A stretch of 64,000 nucleotides of DNA from Hemerocallis citrina (GCA_017893485.1 CM030362.1:32406089-32470088); one strand, 5' to 3'. Positions 1 to 12,779 are shown, numbered from the stretch's first letter. Numbers and translations are program-made. Notes: generated from the sequence alone by a model not told the origin.

Positions 1-1190
1 CATCTACTATGCTGAAACATTCCTTGCCGTGACCTACTGGCTTATGCTCGAAGGAATCCATGGTAAACTTGTTGTCAGCCTTCGAAGGTGAATCTTACAG
101 AAGAGACAGTGAAGAAAGTCCTTCATTTTGCAATGACTGTTATAGTAACATCCTGAATTTTCATTTATAATTAAAATTAGTATAATGTATGGAAAAGTAT
201 GGAAGTAGAAATTGACATGTTCACAGTCAACTTACCTAAACAAGATGGTTTTATGCAAAACACATTAACTCATAACTGTCTAGCAATAAGTTATACTAGT
301 CATAAAGACATATATTAAATTTTCTTCAATGTCTCGTTAGAGTTAAGAGATGTGTAAAACTATCTAGATGTAGAAGAGAAAGAAATGAAAGGAACAATCT
401 TTTTATAATATTTTCTTATGATTTTTATGTTGCATACAATGTCACCCACATCTGAAAATATATATCATAAAAAGGATGATGTTTATCTTGCATAAAATAT
501 CATCCACATCTTGTAAATATAAATCATAAACTTTACATGTGATATCATTCACTTCTTATTTATATCAAGAATACGGTTGAGAGTTCCGTCACGAAGGTGA
601 ATCTTATAGCAGAGGCAGTGAAGAAAGTCCTTCATTTTGCAATGGCTGTTATTGTAACATCATGAATTTTCATTTATAATTAAAATTAGTATAATGTACG
701 TGCGATGCACGCCTAAAAAAGTAAAGTCATCAAATTAAATGAATATATATTGAATAAGAAAAAAAATAGTTTATATTTGAATGTTTTGATTTGGGTTACA
801 CGTGCGGTGCACATTTATATTTGTTGGATATAGTTTGGACGTGTATTATACTTATTTATATAGTTACAAAGTTAGGGTTTGTTTGTTACCAACCCCAACT
901 CTCCCATTAAAAAGTAGAGATATAAGTTGTGTTTGATTTCACGTGTTTTGCACGTGCAAATTTATGCACATTTACCCTTAAAAATTATTTATTTTTATGT
1001 CATGAACAAGTATTTTATTTCCTTTCTTTTAAAAAGCCTATTAGTATCTATCATTAATTCTTAAAGGCCTAATTGTTTAATTCTAGCCCACACTAATTAA
1101 ATTAATTAAATAAATTAAGAACCAATGAATTTTTAGCCCCCTAAAATAAGCCCATTAGTTTATTCTCATTTAAATGAGACAACTTGTAGG
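1..1190. other. AT-rich non-coding DNA
   Basis: No reading frame of note and no recognised gene. It contains a two-copy direct repeat (83-190 and 592-700), listed separately, and short low-complexity AT stretches. It may be the remains of older elements, but nothing identifies them. Confidence 0.6.
83..700 (+). repeat. Two-copy direct repeat of about 110 bp, 509 bp apart
   Basis: The segment starting cgaaggtgaatctta at 83 recurs at 592 with only a few substitutions. Both copies run through the same tail ending in ttagtataatgta near 190 and 700. The unit has no coding content. It could be a local duplication or two ends of a decayed element; no target duplication was recognised. Confidence 0.75.
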
Positions 1191-1446
1191 GTAGACTTGT
1201 TTTTGTAACAAATTAATTAATAACACATGAACATTTAGTAGCTAGGTGTGCATGGAGAGGCACGTGCATTGTACATGCGCGTGCAAATTGTGCATGAGGG
1301 TGTAGGCCTGATTGTGCATGAGGAGATGGGGTGTGTGGAGTAGTGGAGAGTTGGTTGTGTGATCATGGGTAGTTGTTCTAACTTCTTAGTACATCCTAGC
1401 CCTTCATCTAAATGCATCTCCACCCTTCATTTTGCCTTGAGTAGTG

Positions 1447-1454
1447 TATAAATA
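1447..1454 (+). promoter_or_regulatory. TATA box of an unidentified transcription unit or LTR
   Basis: TATAAATA followed by a C-rich stretch sits about 50-60 bp upstream of a purine-rich leader-like region. A 61-codon frame at 1554-1739 lies downstream, highly charged (Lys/Glu-rich), with no similarity that I recognise. The arrangement resembles the U3-R part of an LTR into whose right end the first copia element inserted. No partner LTR is visible. Confidence 0.35.
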
Positions 1455-2307
1455 GCCCCCTAGCGATTCATCTTTTTGCACCATTAGAAATTGGTAAAGA
1501 GTGAGAAGAAAAGAAAGAGCTGTAGAAATTTGTATGTGAGAAAAGATTGAGAGTTGTGCTTTTTGTGTGTTCCCTTTCACCATTGGAGGCCGGCCTACAT
1601 CAAGAGGAGAAGGAAGGAGCTCGGATTCATTCTAAGCAAGGAGAAGAAGGCTCTTGATGTGCACAAGCAAGGAGGAGAAAGCTCACAACTAGGAGAGGAT
1701 CAACTAGGAGAGGATCGTGTGTTCAAGGAGTATCTCTAGGAGTTTTCTTTGTTTCTTAAATTAAGGTGGATGATTTCTCTACTTCTAATGTATATACTGT
1801 TAGAAAATGAGTGTTTTAGACACCATTTTCGAACCGATTTTTGAGCAATTTTTTGAGTAAGATCCTCAATAAATTATTGAGAGATCTTGATTGATTTGTG
1901 TTCTCCTTCGTGAGTAGATCAAAATCATATATTGGTTCGCTAAAATCGGTTAAGGGGTGAATGAGAAATTGTCTCTCAAAGTGAGACGTTTTCATTCTTG
2001 AAAATGGGTTAAGGGAACATAGTCCCACATCGGAAATAACAAAGAAAATAGAAGAGGATATATAGTAATCTCCTTCTAAGCATTGTAAGATGGCTAGAAG
2101 AGAGGCTCTCTCTCGCGCGCGCAGTGGGGGGGGGGGGGGGTGCAAATCACGGACCGGATTACATGCGACTTGTGTGCGCCCGCACGACTTGCGGACACGA
2201 ATGCCGGACCGATTTGATCCCATTTTTTGCTACAGTTTTTCTTTTGTAACGGCTGAAATGAATGCAGAAACGGTTCTGTCTGCCGTTTCAGTGCTGTATT
2301 TAATATT

Positions 2308-2456
2308 TTGTCTGCCGTTACACTGAAGGCATTCAATTCGTTGTCTGCCGTTACAGTGAAGGCTGTTAATGCCTTGTCTGCCGTTACAGTGAAGGCTGTT
2401 AATGCCTTGTCTGCCGTTACAGTGAAGGTTGTTAATGCCTTGTCTGCCGTTACTGA
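2308..2456 (+). repeat. 33-bp tandem repeat in the U3 region of the 5' LTR
   Basis: Four full units and one partial unit, each starting TTGTCTGCCGTTACA; the first is the most diverged. The 3' LTR has three full units and a partial one at 17031-17146. Lying just upstream of the TATA box, the block has the position of an enhancer-like repeat. Confidence 0.9.
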
Positions 2457-2470
2457 TTTAACCCAGGCTC

Positions 2471-2478
2471 TATAAATA
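2471..2478 (+). promoter_or_regulatory. TATA box of copia element 1 LTR
   Basis: TATAAATA followed by GAGGCCTCCCC, between the 33-bp repeats and the pyrimidine-rich transcribed part. The same box is in the 3' LTR at 17161-17168. It fits the U3/R boundary of a plant copia LTR. Confidence 0.75.
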
Positions 2479-3007
2479 GAGGCCTCCCCTTTACTTTCTT
2501 CCCTGCAAAAACCAGATCTTCTTCTCTCCTTCTCTGAGTCTTCTTCTGTGCTGTTGTTGGTAAGTTGGTGATAGGTTCAAGCGCTTGTACTCAGTTCGGG
2601 AGTGGTACGTGGTGCCTACGGGATCGCTCCAAGTCGTTGCATCCTGGGAAACAGACGCCTCCGTTCATTCCAGCAACCGGAAAGAGGCAAAATCTGTTTT
2701 AAGGACACTGTGTGATACACAGGCCTCGGCTTCCTTGGAGTTGTACTTTTCATTTGTTTCTTGTAAGTTGTTTTATTAATTTTTTTTTCCTTTTCTTTTC
2801 TTTCGGTTTTTCTCTCTCCTGTTCTCTTCTATGTGTTTCTGTGCCTCTCTATCTTTCGATTGTAAAACGAATTTTGTAAACATTATTTGTAACAAACTTA
2901 AAACAGATTTTCGATTTTTTTCATTTTCGATTTTGAGGCACGATTTTTCTTTTTATTTCTTTTATCTGGAAAACTTACACTCGTGTTGTGTAAATTTCAG
3001 ATTCACA

Positions 3008-5547
3008 ATGACTACTGCATTGGACAATGCTATTGTGTCTGAAACGGTCTATGTGCCGGTTGTTGATACAACGCAAGAACCGATTGCTGCTGCGGCACGA
3101 GTGCCAATGCCCACCGTTGTACCTGTCTCAGTCTCCCATGGGGAGAAACCTGAGAAGTTCAACGGGCAGAACTTTAAGAGGTGGCAACAGAAGATGATGT
3201 TCTATCTGACCACACTGAATCTTGAAAGGTTCTTGAACGAAGATGCTCCAGATCTTAAGAAAGATGAGCAGGATAACCAAGTCATTGTCGCTGTGGATGC
3301 TTGGAAAAATGCTGATTACTTGTGTAGAAATTACATAATGAACGGATTAGCCGACTCTTTGTATAATGTATACATTGACAAAAGAACAGCTAAAGAACTT
3401 TGGGAATCACTAGAACATAAATATAAAACTGAGGATGCCGGCGCCAAGAAATTCATTGTGGGCCGCTTCCTAGACTATAAAATGGTAGATTCTAAAACAG
3501 TAATCAGTCAAGTTCAAGAACTACAACTAATCTTGCATGAGATTCATGCTGAAGGTATGAACTTAAGTGAAAGTTTCCAAGTGGCTTGTATAATTGAAAA
3601 ATTACCACAAGGTTGGAAAGACTTTAAGAATTACCTAAAGCATAAGCGAAAAGAAATGGGCATTGAAGATCTCATTGTCAGGCTTCGTATTGAAGAAGAC
3701 AATAGGGGATCTGAAAAAGTTGGACTCATCAGCCATGCAGCTAAGGCAAATGTAATGGAACATAAACAACGTTCCAACAAGCACAACAACAAGGGTCCGA
3801 AGTTGGGGCCTAAGGGAGGAATCTCCAAGAAGCCAAAGTTTCATGGCAAGTGCTTCAATCGTGACAAAATGGGTCACAAGTCCACTGAATGCAGACTTCC
3901 CAAGAGGAACAGGAACAGAGAAGCAAACTTGGTTCAAGGAATTGTTCAAGATGTTTCCGATATCAACCTCTCAGCTGTGATATCAGAAGTGAATATGTTA
4001 GGTTCAAACCCGAAGGAATGGTGGATTGACACTGGAGCTACTCGACATGTGTGCTCCAATAGAAGTATGTTCTCCACTTTCGAACCATTAGAGAATGGGG
4101 AGAAAATGTTTATGGGGAACTCGGCTACTTCAGAAATAAAGGGCCAAGGCAAGGTGATCTTGAAGATGACTTCTGGAAAGGAACTGACTCTGAACAATGT
4201 TGCATATGTTCCTGAAATCCGTAAGAACCTGGTATCTGGTTCGTTGCTTAATAACCACGGTTTTCATTTAGTGTTCGAGTCGAACAAATTTGTTTTGTCT
4301 AAAAGTGAAATGTATGTTGGTAGAGGATATATGAGTGGTGGAATGTTCAAACTCAATGTAATGACCATGGTCAAGAATATGAATAAAGCTAGCTCTTCTA
4401 CTTATTTGCTTGAGTCTTCCAATTTATGGCATGGTAGACTAGGACATGTTAATTATGATACTTTGCGAAGACTAATTAACTTGAATCACATACCAACGTT
4501 CCAAATTGATTCCAAACACAAATGTGAAACTTGTGTTGAGGCAAAACTAACAAGATCATCATTTTAAAGTGTTGAAAGAAACACCGAACCACTTGATCTA
4601 ATTCACACTGATATCTGTGATTTGAAAATGATACAAACAAGAGGTGGTAATAAATATTTTATTACCTTCATAGATGATAGCACAAAATATTGCTATGTAT
4701 ACTTGCTTAAAAGCAAAGATGAAGCTATAGAGAAATTTGTTCTCTATAAAAATGAGGTTGAAAATCAACTCAATAAGAAAATTAAGGCGCTAAGAAGCGA
4801 CCGAGGTGGAGAGTATGAATCGCCATTTGCTGACACATGTGCTAAGCATGGGATTATACATGAAACCACAGCCCCTTATTCTCCTCAGTCCAACGGTGTT
4901 GCTGAGAGAAAGAATCGTACATTGAAAGAAATGATGAATGCGATGTTAATAAGTTCTGGTTTACCACCAAACTTATGGGGAGAAGCTATTCTTTCAGCTA
5001 ACTACCTTTTAAATAAGGTCCCCAAAAGGAAAGAAGAAAAAACTCCATATGAATTATGGAAAGGAAGAAAGCCATCCTACAATTACTTGCGAATGTGGGG
5101 ATGTCTTGCCAAGGTGGTAGTACCTCCACCTAAGAAAATGAAAATAGGACTAAAAACAGTTGATTGTATTTTCATTGGTTATGCACTTAATAGTAGTGCC
5201 TATCGGTTCTTGGTGTACAAATCTGATATCAATGAGATATCAAAGAACACGATAATGGAATCTAGAAATGCATCGTTCTTTGAAGATGTATTTCCATGTA
5301 AGTCAAAGGAGGAACCAAGTTCCTCCAAACGAACACATGAGATTATCAGTGAAGATAGTGAAGACCAAAATGAAGAAGTTGAGGAGGAACCTCGACGCAG
5401 TAAAAGAACAAGAACGGAAAAATCTTTTGGTCCGGATTTCTTAACTTTTATGCTTGAAGAAGAACCCCAAACCTTCAAGGAAGCGGTGAACTCTAGTGAT
5501 GGTCCTCAGTGGAAAGAAGCCATCAAGAGTGAAATTGATTCTATCTT
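3008..5547 (+). pseudogene. copia element 1 gag-protease-integrase and start of RT (5' half)
   Basis: The frame starts at ATG 3008, just after a splice-acceptor-like pyrimidine tract and CAG. In order it shows a UBN2-type gag; a zinc knuckle near 3862-3900 whose second Cys is Arg (CFNR for CxxC); an aspartic protease with WWIDTGA near 4020; the integrase HHCC finger (about 4430-4545); and the integrase core with D, D (RSDRGGEY) and E (VAERKNR). A single in-frame TAA at 4565-4567 separates the finger from the core. The frame then runs, with no further stop, into the start of the RT region, where the CACTA insertion cuts it at 5547. The acidic linker before RT (about 5300-5480) is normal for copia. 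Apart from the stop, the knuckle change and the insertion, the gene looks young. Confidence 0.93.
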
Positions 5548-6110
5548 CACTACAAAAGAAACTCGCTTTCCCGGCGTTTTTTTACGTCTTTACCGGCGTT
5601 TTTTTACGCCGGTGAAACTTTCCCCGGCGTTTATAATAGCGCCGGTCCAAATACCGCCGAAACGAGCGTCGCGGAAAGGTAGGGGTCTACACCGGCGGTT
5701 TTACTGGGCGCCGGTAAATGTGTTACCTACACCGGCGGCCTAAAAACGCCAGTGTATGGGGTCCTCTGAGTGCCGTCTTTTACCCCCCAATATACATTCA
5801 CCGGCGGCTATAAACCGCCGGTGTTCATCAATTTACCGGCGTTTATAGAAATGCCGGTGTAGAATGAACGTACACCGGCGGTCTGTGACCGCCGGTGTAT
5901 GTGCGTTTATGACTGTCCGCTTTTCCCTACTCACAAGCACCGGCGTGATCAAAAACGCCGGTAAACCCAACTACACCGGCGTTTTATCAAACGCCGGTGT
6001 TCCTTTTTGCCGTTACATCTGACGGTATTCACCGGCGTCTAGCGGCATACACCGGCGTTTGTGTGACCGCCGGTCTATCGCACACTGCAACTAATTCAAT
6101 AGATAGACCG
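5548..6110. repeat. Left terminal inverted repeat and subterminal repeats of the CACTA element
   Basis: Begins with the CACTACAAAAG terminus. About twenty copies of ACCGGCG or its complement follow, many arranged as short hairpins (for example around 5973-5999). In CACTA elements such motifs bind the TnpA protein; that role is inferred from the family. Confidence 0.92.
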
Positions 6111-7150
6111 GCATTTTATAAAAATCTGGTCTAGCTATGCCCGTTTGTATTCCTTTCTCTGTTTTCCGTTCGATTTCAATTCACAGTTTCTTTTACAAAA
6201 CCTGTAAACTAATTCATAACTGATTCAACCAATTTCATTTCATATTAATGCGCAAATGACAACCAAACACAAGAATAATAAAGTTTAACACGTGTCATAT
6301 CCCAAATTTCTCAACAAACTAATTAACAGTGTCATAATCACAACCAAATTCACCGCAAAATTAACAGTCATAATCACAACCAAATTAATAGACCGACGAA
6401 CATTCCAAATATCTCAACATCCCAAATATCTCAAGTCTGACAAATATCCCAACTAAACCGTCTGACATAACTCTCATCCAAAAAAAACAGTCTGACATAA
6501 CAGCAAGGAGGACATAAGAACAATCATACAGCAAGGACACAAGAACAGCAAGGAGGACCACGGATTCATACCCTCGAGGAGCTTCAGTTCTGATCATCAG
6601 AATTTTCTTCATCTGGGCGACCGCTCTGTGAACAAAAAAAACAATAGTTTAGTTCAACAGTATACCACAATACAGAATATACATATTTTTTGAACTTGCA
6701 AAAAAATCTAACTGTATCTTAAATTATAAGATCAAAGTGCCAATTGCAAATGGAATTGTTGATGATATATAGAGAGGTAAAATAATTACATTGCAATGTT
6801 AAAAATCCGGTACTTAATTTTGTTTTTTAAATATATCTAAAATAACAAAACAAATGAAAATTCAGTATCTAACTTGAAAACTCTATATTCTCTCCCTTGA
6901 TTGGGAATATCCACTACCTAAAACAGTAAAACAAATAAAAATTCAGTATCTAAGCATCTCTTTCATGGATTGTTCAGACAATCCATGAAACTTTCATCGT
7001 GGACGGAAACCAAATATAAGAAAAATAAGAAAAATAAGATATGGCTCATATCAAGTGTATTTTTAGGGAACTGTCATCGTGGAAGGAAACCAAATATAGA
7101 AGCCAGAAATGAAAACAGAAAGAAGAATGGTAGAGACTTTGGATACACCA
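6111..7150. other. CACTA interior, left part
   Basis: AT-rich DNA between the left subterminal repeats and the first leader-like copy. The only possible coding content is a short last exon of the TnpA-like gene at 6584-6625 (see that entry). No TnpD-type frame is present. Confidence 0.5.
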
Positions 7151-10100
7151 GGCTAACATAGCGGCATTTTCCTCATCTCTCTCATCCCTTCTTTCCCTTC
7201 AACACACGAACACAAAGAGACATCAGCAACAACAACAAGAGCGACAAGAACAACAATAATAATAAATCACTATGAAGAAGATGTCTCTATATGGGTTTCC
7301 AGATCTCCACTCGAGCCCTCTCGTTCTAATCACAGCCCAACTAAGAACATAGACAACAGCCACTGAACAATCCAATCACAGCCCAATCAAAATTTGCCAT
7401 CCTGGATCTTAATGAAATAAGCTTCAGTAGTAGTAAAAGAAGATGGGGATGCTAGCAGCAAACTCAGTTTGGAAGTGAACCCATTTTTGGTTAAAAAATC
7501 ATGCCAAAGATGGCAAACAGGTTACTTTAACAGTATCTTGAAATGAAAATTTTCAAAGATGCCTCAGTTCACAGTAAACCCATTTATTATCAAAAAAACA
7601 TGACAAGAAGACAAGCAGATGCATGAAATGAGCTTCATTAACAGTGAAAGAGGATGGGGATGCTAGCAGCATACTCAGTTTGGTGGTGAACCCATTATTT
7701 GATCAAAAAATCATGCAAAAGAGGGCAATCTGCAGGATACCTTAACAGTACCTTAAAATGAAAATTTACATTAACTGAGCTTAATTATATGTTGCTCCAC
7801 TAATTGTTGTGCCCAACTAAATCTAAAACCAACCTGTTGTGCAAATCACAGACCATTTTGGCGTACGTAGCTATAGCATCCTCAGTTCATAGTAAACCCA
7901 TTTATTATTAAAAAAACATGCCAAGAAGACAAGCAGATGCATGAAATGAGCTTCATTAACAGTGAAAGAGGATGGGGATGCTAGCAGCATACTCAGTTTG
8001 GTGGTGAACCCATTATTTGATCAAAAAATCATGCAAAAGAGGACAATCTGCAGGATACTTTAACAGTACCTTAAAATGAAAATTTCCATTAACTGAGCTT
8101 AATTATATGTTGCTCCACTAATTGTTGTGCCCAACTAAATCTAAAACCAACTTGTTGTGCAAATCACAGACCATTTTGGCGTACGTAGGTATAGCATCCT
8201 CAGTTCACACTAAACCCATTTAGTATCAAGAAAACATGCCAAGAAGACAATCAGATGCATGAAATGAGCTTCATTAACAGTGAAAGAGGATGGGGATGCT
8301 AGCAACATACTCAGTTTGGTGGTGAACCCATTATTTGATCAAAAAATCATGCAAAATAGGGCAATCTGCAGGATACCTTAACAGTACCTTAAAATGAAAA
8401 TTTACATTAACTGAGCTTAATTATATGTTGCTCCACTAATTGTTGTGCCCAACTAAATCTAAAACCAACTTGTTGTGCAAATCACAGACTATTTTGGCGT
8501 ACATAGGTATAGCATCCTCAGTTCACACTAAACCTATTTAGTATCAAGAAAACATGCCAAGAAGACAAGCAGATGCATGAAATGAGCTTCATTAACAGTG
8601 AAAGAGGATGGGGATGCTAGCAGCATACTCAGTTTGGTGGTGAACCCATTATTTGATCAAAAAATCATGCAAAATAGGGCAATCTGCAGGATACCTTAAC
8701 AGTACCTTAAAATGAAAATTTCCATTAACTGAGCTTAATTATATGTTGCTCCACTAATTGTTGTGCCCAACTAAATCTAAAACCAACTTGTTGTGCAAAT
8801 CACAGACCATTTTGGCGTACGTAGGTATAGCATCCTCATTTCACACTAAACCCATTTAGTATCAAGAAAACATGCCAAGAAGACAATCAGATGCATGAAA
8901 TGAGCTTCATTAACAGTGAAAGAGGATGGGGATGCTAGCAGCATACTCAGTTTGGTGGTGAACCCATTATTTGATCAAAAAATCATGCAAAAGAGGGCAA
9001 TCTGCAGGATACCTTAACAGTAGCTTAAAATGAAAATTTTCATTAACTGAGCTTAATTATATGTTGCTCCACTAATTGTTGTGCCCAACTAAATCTAAAA
9101 CCAACTTGTTGTGCAAATCACAGACCATTTTGGCGTACGTAGGTATAGCATCCTCAGTTCACACTAAACCCATTTAGTATCAAGAAAACATGCCAAGAAG
9201 ACAATCAGATGCATGAAATGAGCTTCATTAGCAGTGAAAGAGGATGGGGATGCTAGCAACATACTCAGTTTGGTGGTGAACCCATTATTTGATCAAAAAA
9301 TCATGCAAAATAGGGCAATCTGCAGGATACTTTAACAGTACCTTAAAATGAAAATTTACATTAACTGAGCTTAATTATATGTTGCTCCACTAATTGTTGT
9401 GCCCAACTAAATCTAAAACCAACTTGTTGTGCAAATCACAGACCATTTTGGCGTACGTAGCTATAGCATCCTCAGTTCACACTAAACCCATTTAGTATCA
9501 AAAAAACATGCCAAGAAGACAATCAGATGCATGAAATGAGCTTCATTAACAGTAAAAGACCATGAAAATTTCCAGTATCTAAGTATTTATTTTTCTATTA
9601 ATTCTTCATCCCAACTAAACCATTCAAGTTAAGAAAATCAAGATGCATCTATCTGAGAAATATGCTAAGTTTGGAAAATAAGGGAAATCAAGAAATGATA
9701 CCGAAGAGAGCGAGAGAGAGAGCGGAGGAGGGAAATCGAAAATGACGAATAGGGCTCATATCAAGTGTAGTTTTATGGAATTGTCATCGTGGAAAGAAAC
9801 CAAATATAGAAGCCAGAAAGAGGAATGGTAGAGAATGAGGATACACCAGGCTAATATAGCGGCATTTTCCTCATCTCTCTCTCATCCCTTCTTTCCCTTC
9901 AACACACGGACACATAGAGACATCAGCAACAACAGCAAGATCGACAAGAACAACAATAATAATAAATTATTATGAACGAGATGTCTCTATATGGGTTTCC
10001 AGATCTCCACTCCAACTCGTCTCTTTCTAATCACAGCCCAATTAAGAACAATTGGTCACAGTCACCTTTAAAGAAACATATATGCTCAGATAATGGAAAT

Positions 10101-12763
10101 TTTCATTTTAAGATACTTTTAAAGTAACCTGATTGCCATCTTTGGCATGATTGCCATCCTCATCTTCTTTTACTGTTAATGAAGCTTATCTCATGCATCT
10201 GATTGTCATCTTGGCATGTTTTTTTTAAAAAAATAGGTTCACTGTGAACTGAGGATGCTATAGGTACGTATGCCAAAATCCTCCGGATATGCACAACAAT
10301 TGGGTATTAGATTTAGTGCAGCGATGAACAGGGCTCATATCAAGTATAGTATTACAGACTGTCATCGTGGAAGGAAACCCATTTAATATATAAGCCATAT
10401 ATGGAGCCAAAAAGAGGGATGGTAGAGAATGAGGATACACCAGGCTAACATAGCGGCATTTTCCTCATCTCTCTCTCATCCCTTCTTTCCCTTCAACACA
10501 CGGACACATAGAGACATCAGCAACAACAACAAGAGGGGATTGGTCCAACAAAAAGTATAGATTATAATAAACGAGATGTCTCTATTTGGGTTTCCAGATC
10601 TCCACTCCAGCCCTTTCTTTCTAATCACAGCCCACTTAAGAAAATTAGATTTAGTTGGGCTCAAGAATTAGTAGAGCAACATATAAGCTCAGGTACTGTT
10701 AAAGTAACCTGCAGATTGCCATCTTTGGCATGATTTTGTAACAAAAAATGGGTTCACTGTGAAACTAAGTATGCTGCTAGCATACCAAAATCCTCCAAAT
10801 CAGTACAACAACGCGGCTGAACAAACCTTATCAGCAGGTCATACAATGTCATCTAAGCATGTTATGTGCCAAAGTGGGATTGGTAATACAATGCATGAAC
10901 GACACGTATTAGTTGTTTGTGAGTATGCAATAGGGTGCAGCTATGAACATGGCTCATATCAAGTGTAGTATTACGGACTGTCATCGTGGAAGGAAACCCA
11001 TTTAATATATAAGCCATATATGGAGCCAAAAAGAGGGATGGTAGAGAATGAGGATACACCAGGCTAACATAGCGGCATTTTCCTCATCTCTCCCCTCATC
11101 CCTTCTTTCCCTTCAACACACGGACACATAGAGACATCAGCAACAACAACAAGAGGGGATTGGTCCAACAAAAAGTATAGATTATAATAAACGAGATGTC
11201 TCTATTTGGGTTTCCAGATCTCCACTCCAGCCCTTTCTTTCTAATCACAGCCCACTTAAGAAACATAGACGAAATACTTATAGACGACAGCCACAATGCA
11301 CACTCACAAACACTAGTACGTGTCTTTCATGCATTCAAGACCATAATCTCTTTAAAAAAATCAATTTAAATACTTACCCTGGGTGGGATTTGGGACTGCT
11401 GCCCTATTAAATTGGCCATTTGTTCTTGGAGGAGTGCAACTTGTGCCTTTAAGGCAGTCATCTCCTCGTCCCGATTGCCACTTGAACTAGATTCACTCCG
11501 TCCAAATAGCCGTGAGGGGGTTGGTCCTAGGCCCATACCAGGGACACATCCATGCCTCTCCTTTCCCCTAACATCGGTCAAGGCAACTCTCTGCCGGGTA
11601 CGCCAATCTGGGCGTGCCGCCGTAGGGTCAGAATCTGAAGCAGAGGAGATTTCATCATACCTTTTCCGAGCGTTAGTCTGTAAAAGGACATAACAATCAG
11701 AGTTAAAAGCAGATGAGATTTCGACTACTCATTAGATATTAGTTCACAAATTACCAGAATCCGTGCTGCCTCAGGGCTCGCATACGTCCCATCCTTTGAT
11801 TTGTGGGTGGCATCAAAAAAGTCAATGTCTCCAAACTCCGTAGGCCCCCCCAAATCTTCTGCCTATATATTAGTAAGATGAAATGGTTATAAACAAATAA
11901 CTGTAAGTAAAAAATGTTCAATACTATTGCGCCTACCAATTCTTCCCGAACCAGAGCGAAGCTCTGTATACCAGCGGTGTGCAGCACTAGCTGCTTTGAC
12001 CGACTGGCAGCTCCCACCTCCGCCCTTTTCTGTACATGCCACAATGAAGTTAGCAGAAAAATTCATTACAGTAGCCATACAACCACCTACTCATTAGATT
12101 TTTGTGTGTTTAATGTAAATATCTGACCGATCGCCGAACTCCAGTAGTGCACAAGAAATTGCCAATCTGAAGGCTCCACATTTTTTGGCATATTCATTGC
12201 ATTCTCCTCCTCTGAAAGGTCTTTGTCATAAAACTTCGATTTCAATTCACTCTTGTGGTCCCTCCACTTCTTGGAGAGTGACTTTTCAACCCAAGGCGTA
12301 AGGGAGTCGGCGAACGAGAAGTATTGCTGCAAAATTTATTACCCATCACTAAAAATACATATTTCAATAATAATTTTTCGTCGACCAATTATGTATTTTA
12401 GATGAGAAATACCTTGATTGTCGTAATAGCAGTGGCCTTTGTGGTGGTTAGCACCTTCGGCCAACTCTCGTATGACAAAGGAAGTATCCGGGGGTTCCTT
12501 GCTATAACCCCAATGAAGGAAGAAAATTTGCTGGCATTATCGCCAACCGGTTGCCCAACACCGTTCGCCTCCACCTCGATCTTTTCGTCATTCTGAAGCC
12601 TCCAAATATTCGTCATCTTAGTCTGCCCACGATGTTTTTTGACAGTGGGCGGCGTGCTACCCTCACCCTCTTCTGTTTGACTGCCACTATTATGTAGTGG
12701 CTGCTCATCCCTATGGCTCTCGTTGCCATCATTTATATTTAACCTCTTTCCACGCCTCGGCAT
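6584..12763 (-). CDS. TnpA-like protein of the CACTA element (Ptta/En/Spm, Transposase_24), spliced
   Basis: Minus-strand exons read by eye: 12763-12413, 12326-12123, 12029-11937, 11862-11755, 11677-11378 and perhaps 6625-6584. Every exon is a multiple of three and all junctions are phase 0, giving 365 residues. The product starts MPRRGKR. It then has the Transposase_24 core: KKWRDHKSELKSKFYD, a DWQFLVHYW block, LHTAGIQSFALVREEL, a FFDATHKSKDGTY block, an RHG..GMGLGPTPS motif and a C-terminal coiled coil. TnpA proteins bind the subterminal repeats. Splice sites are good (CAG-G/gtaagt after exon 5) except after exon 2, where CAG is followed by AT rather than GT, which looks like a G-to-A donor mutation. 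The last intron would be about 4.75 kb and contains the 318-bp array. A 5' leader exon probably lies upstream, because an acceptor-like site precedes the ATG. The core is certain; the last exon is tentative. Confidence 0.72.
7150..11270 (+). repeat. Four copies of a ~200-bp segment inside the CACTA element
   Basis: A segment beginning around CATAGCGGCATTTTCCTCAT, with an AACACACGGACACA block, a CAACAACAACAAGA run and a TTTCCAGATCTCCACTC block, occurs near 7158-7370, 9855-10040, 10447-10640 and 11068-11265. The last two are nearly identical and lie 619 bp apart with their flanks, so they arose by a recent local duplication. The copies have no clear coding frame. Confidence 0.85.
7560..9560 (+). 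repeat. 318-bp tandem array in the CACTA element
   Basis: The landmark ATGAAATGAGCTTCATT falls at 7623, 7941, 8259, 8577, 8895, 9213 and 9531, a spacing of exactly 318 bp each time. The six-plus units differ by scattered substitutions and no length changes. The unit has no long frame. It lies within the presumed last intron of the TnpA-like gene. More diverged relatives occur at 12780-13800 and, inverted, near 10060-10260 and 10690-10800. Confidence 0.95.
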
Positions 12764-12779
12764 GTTGTACCTGTCAAGG

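Larger units (their letters stand above)
1798..2894 (+). repeat. 5' LTR of copia element 1
   Basis: 1097 bp, TGTTAG...AACA. It contains a G homopolymer near 2116-2132, a block of 33-bp tandem units (2308-2456), a TATA box at 2471-2478 and a pyrimidine-rich region near its end. It is about 30 bp longer than the 3' LTR, mainly because it has one more 33-bp unit. Confidence 0.95.

Noticed and set aside
1554..1739. 61-codon Lys/Glu-rich frame after a TATA box
   Set aside because: Short, no similarity recognised, purine-rich composition alone explains an open frame; kept only as a remark under the TATA box.
7560..9560. Regularly spaced repeats suggesting a CRISPR-like array
   Set aside because: The whole 318-bp unit is repeated without unique spacers, inside a eukaryotic CACTA transposon.
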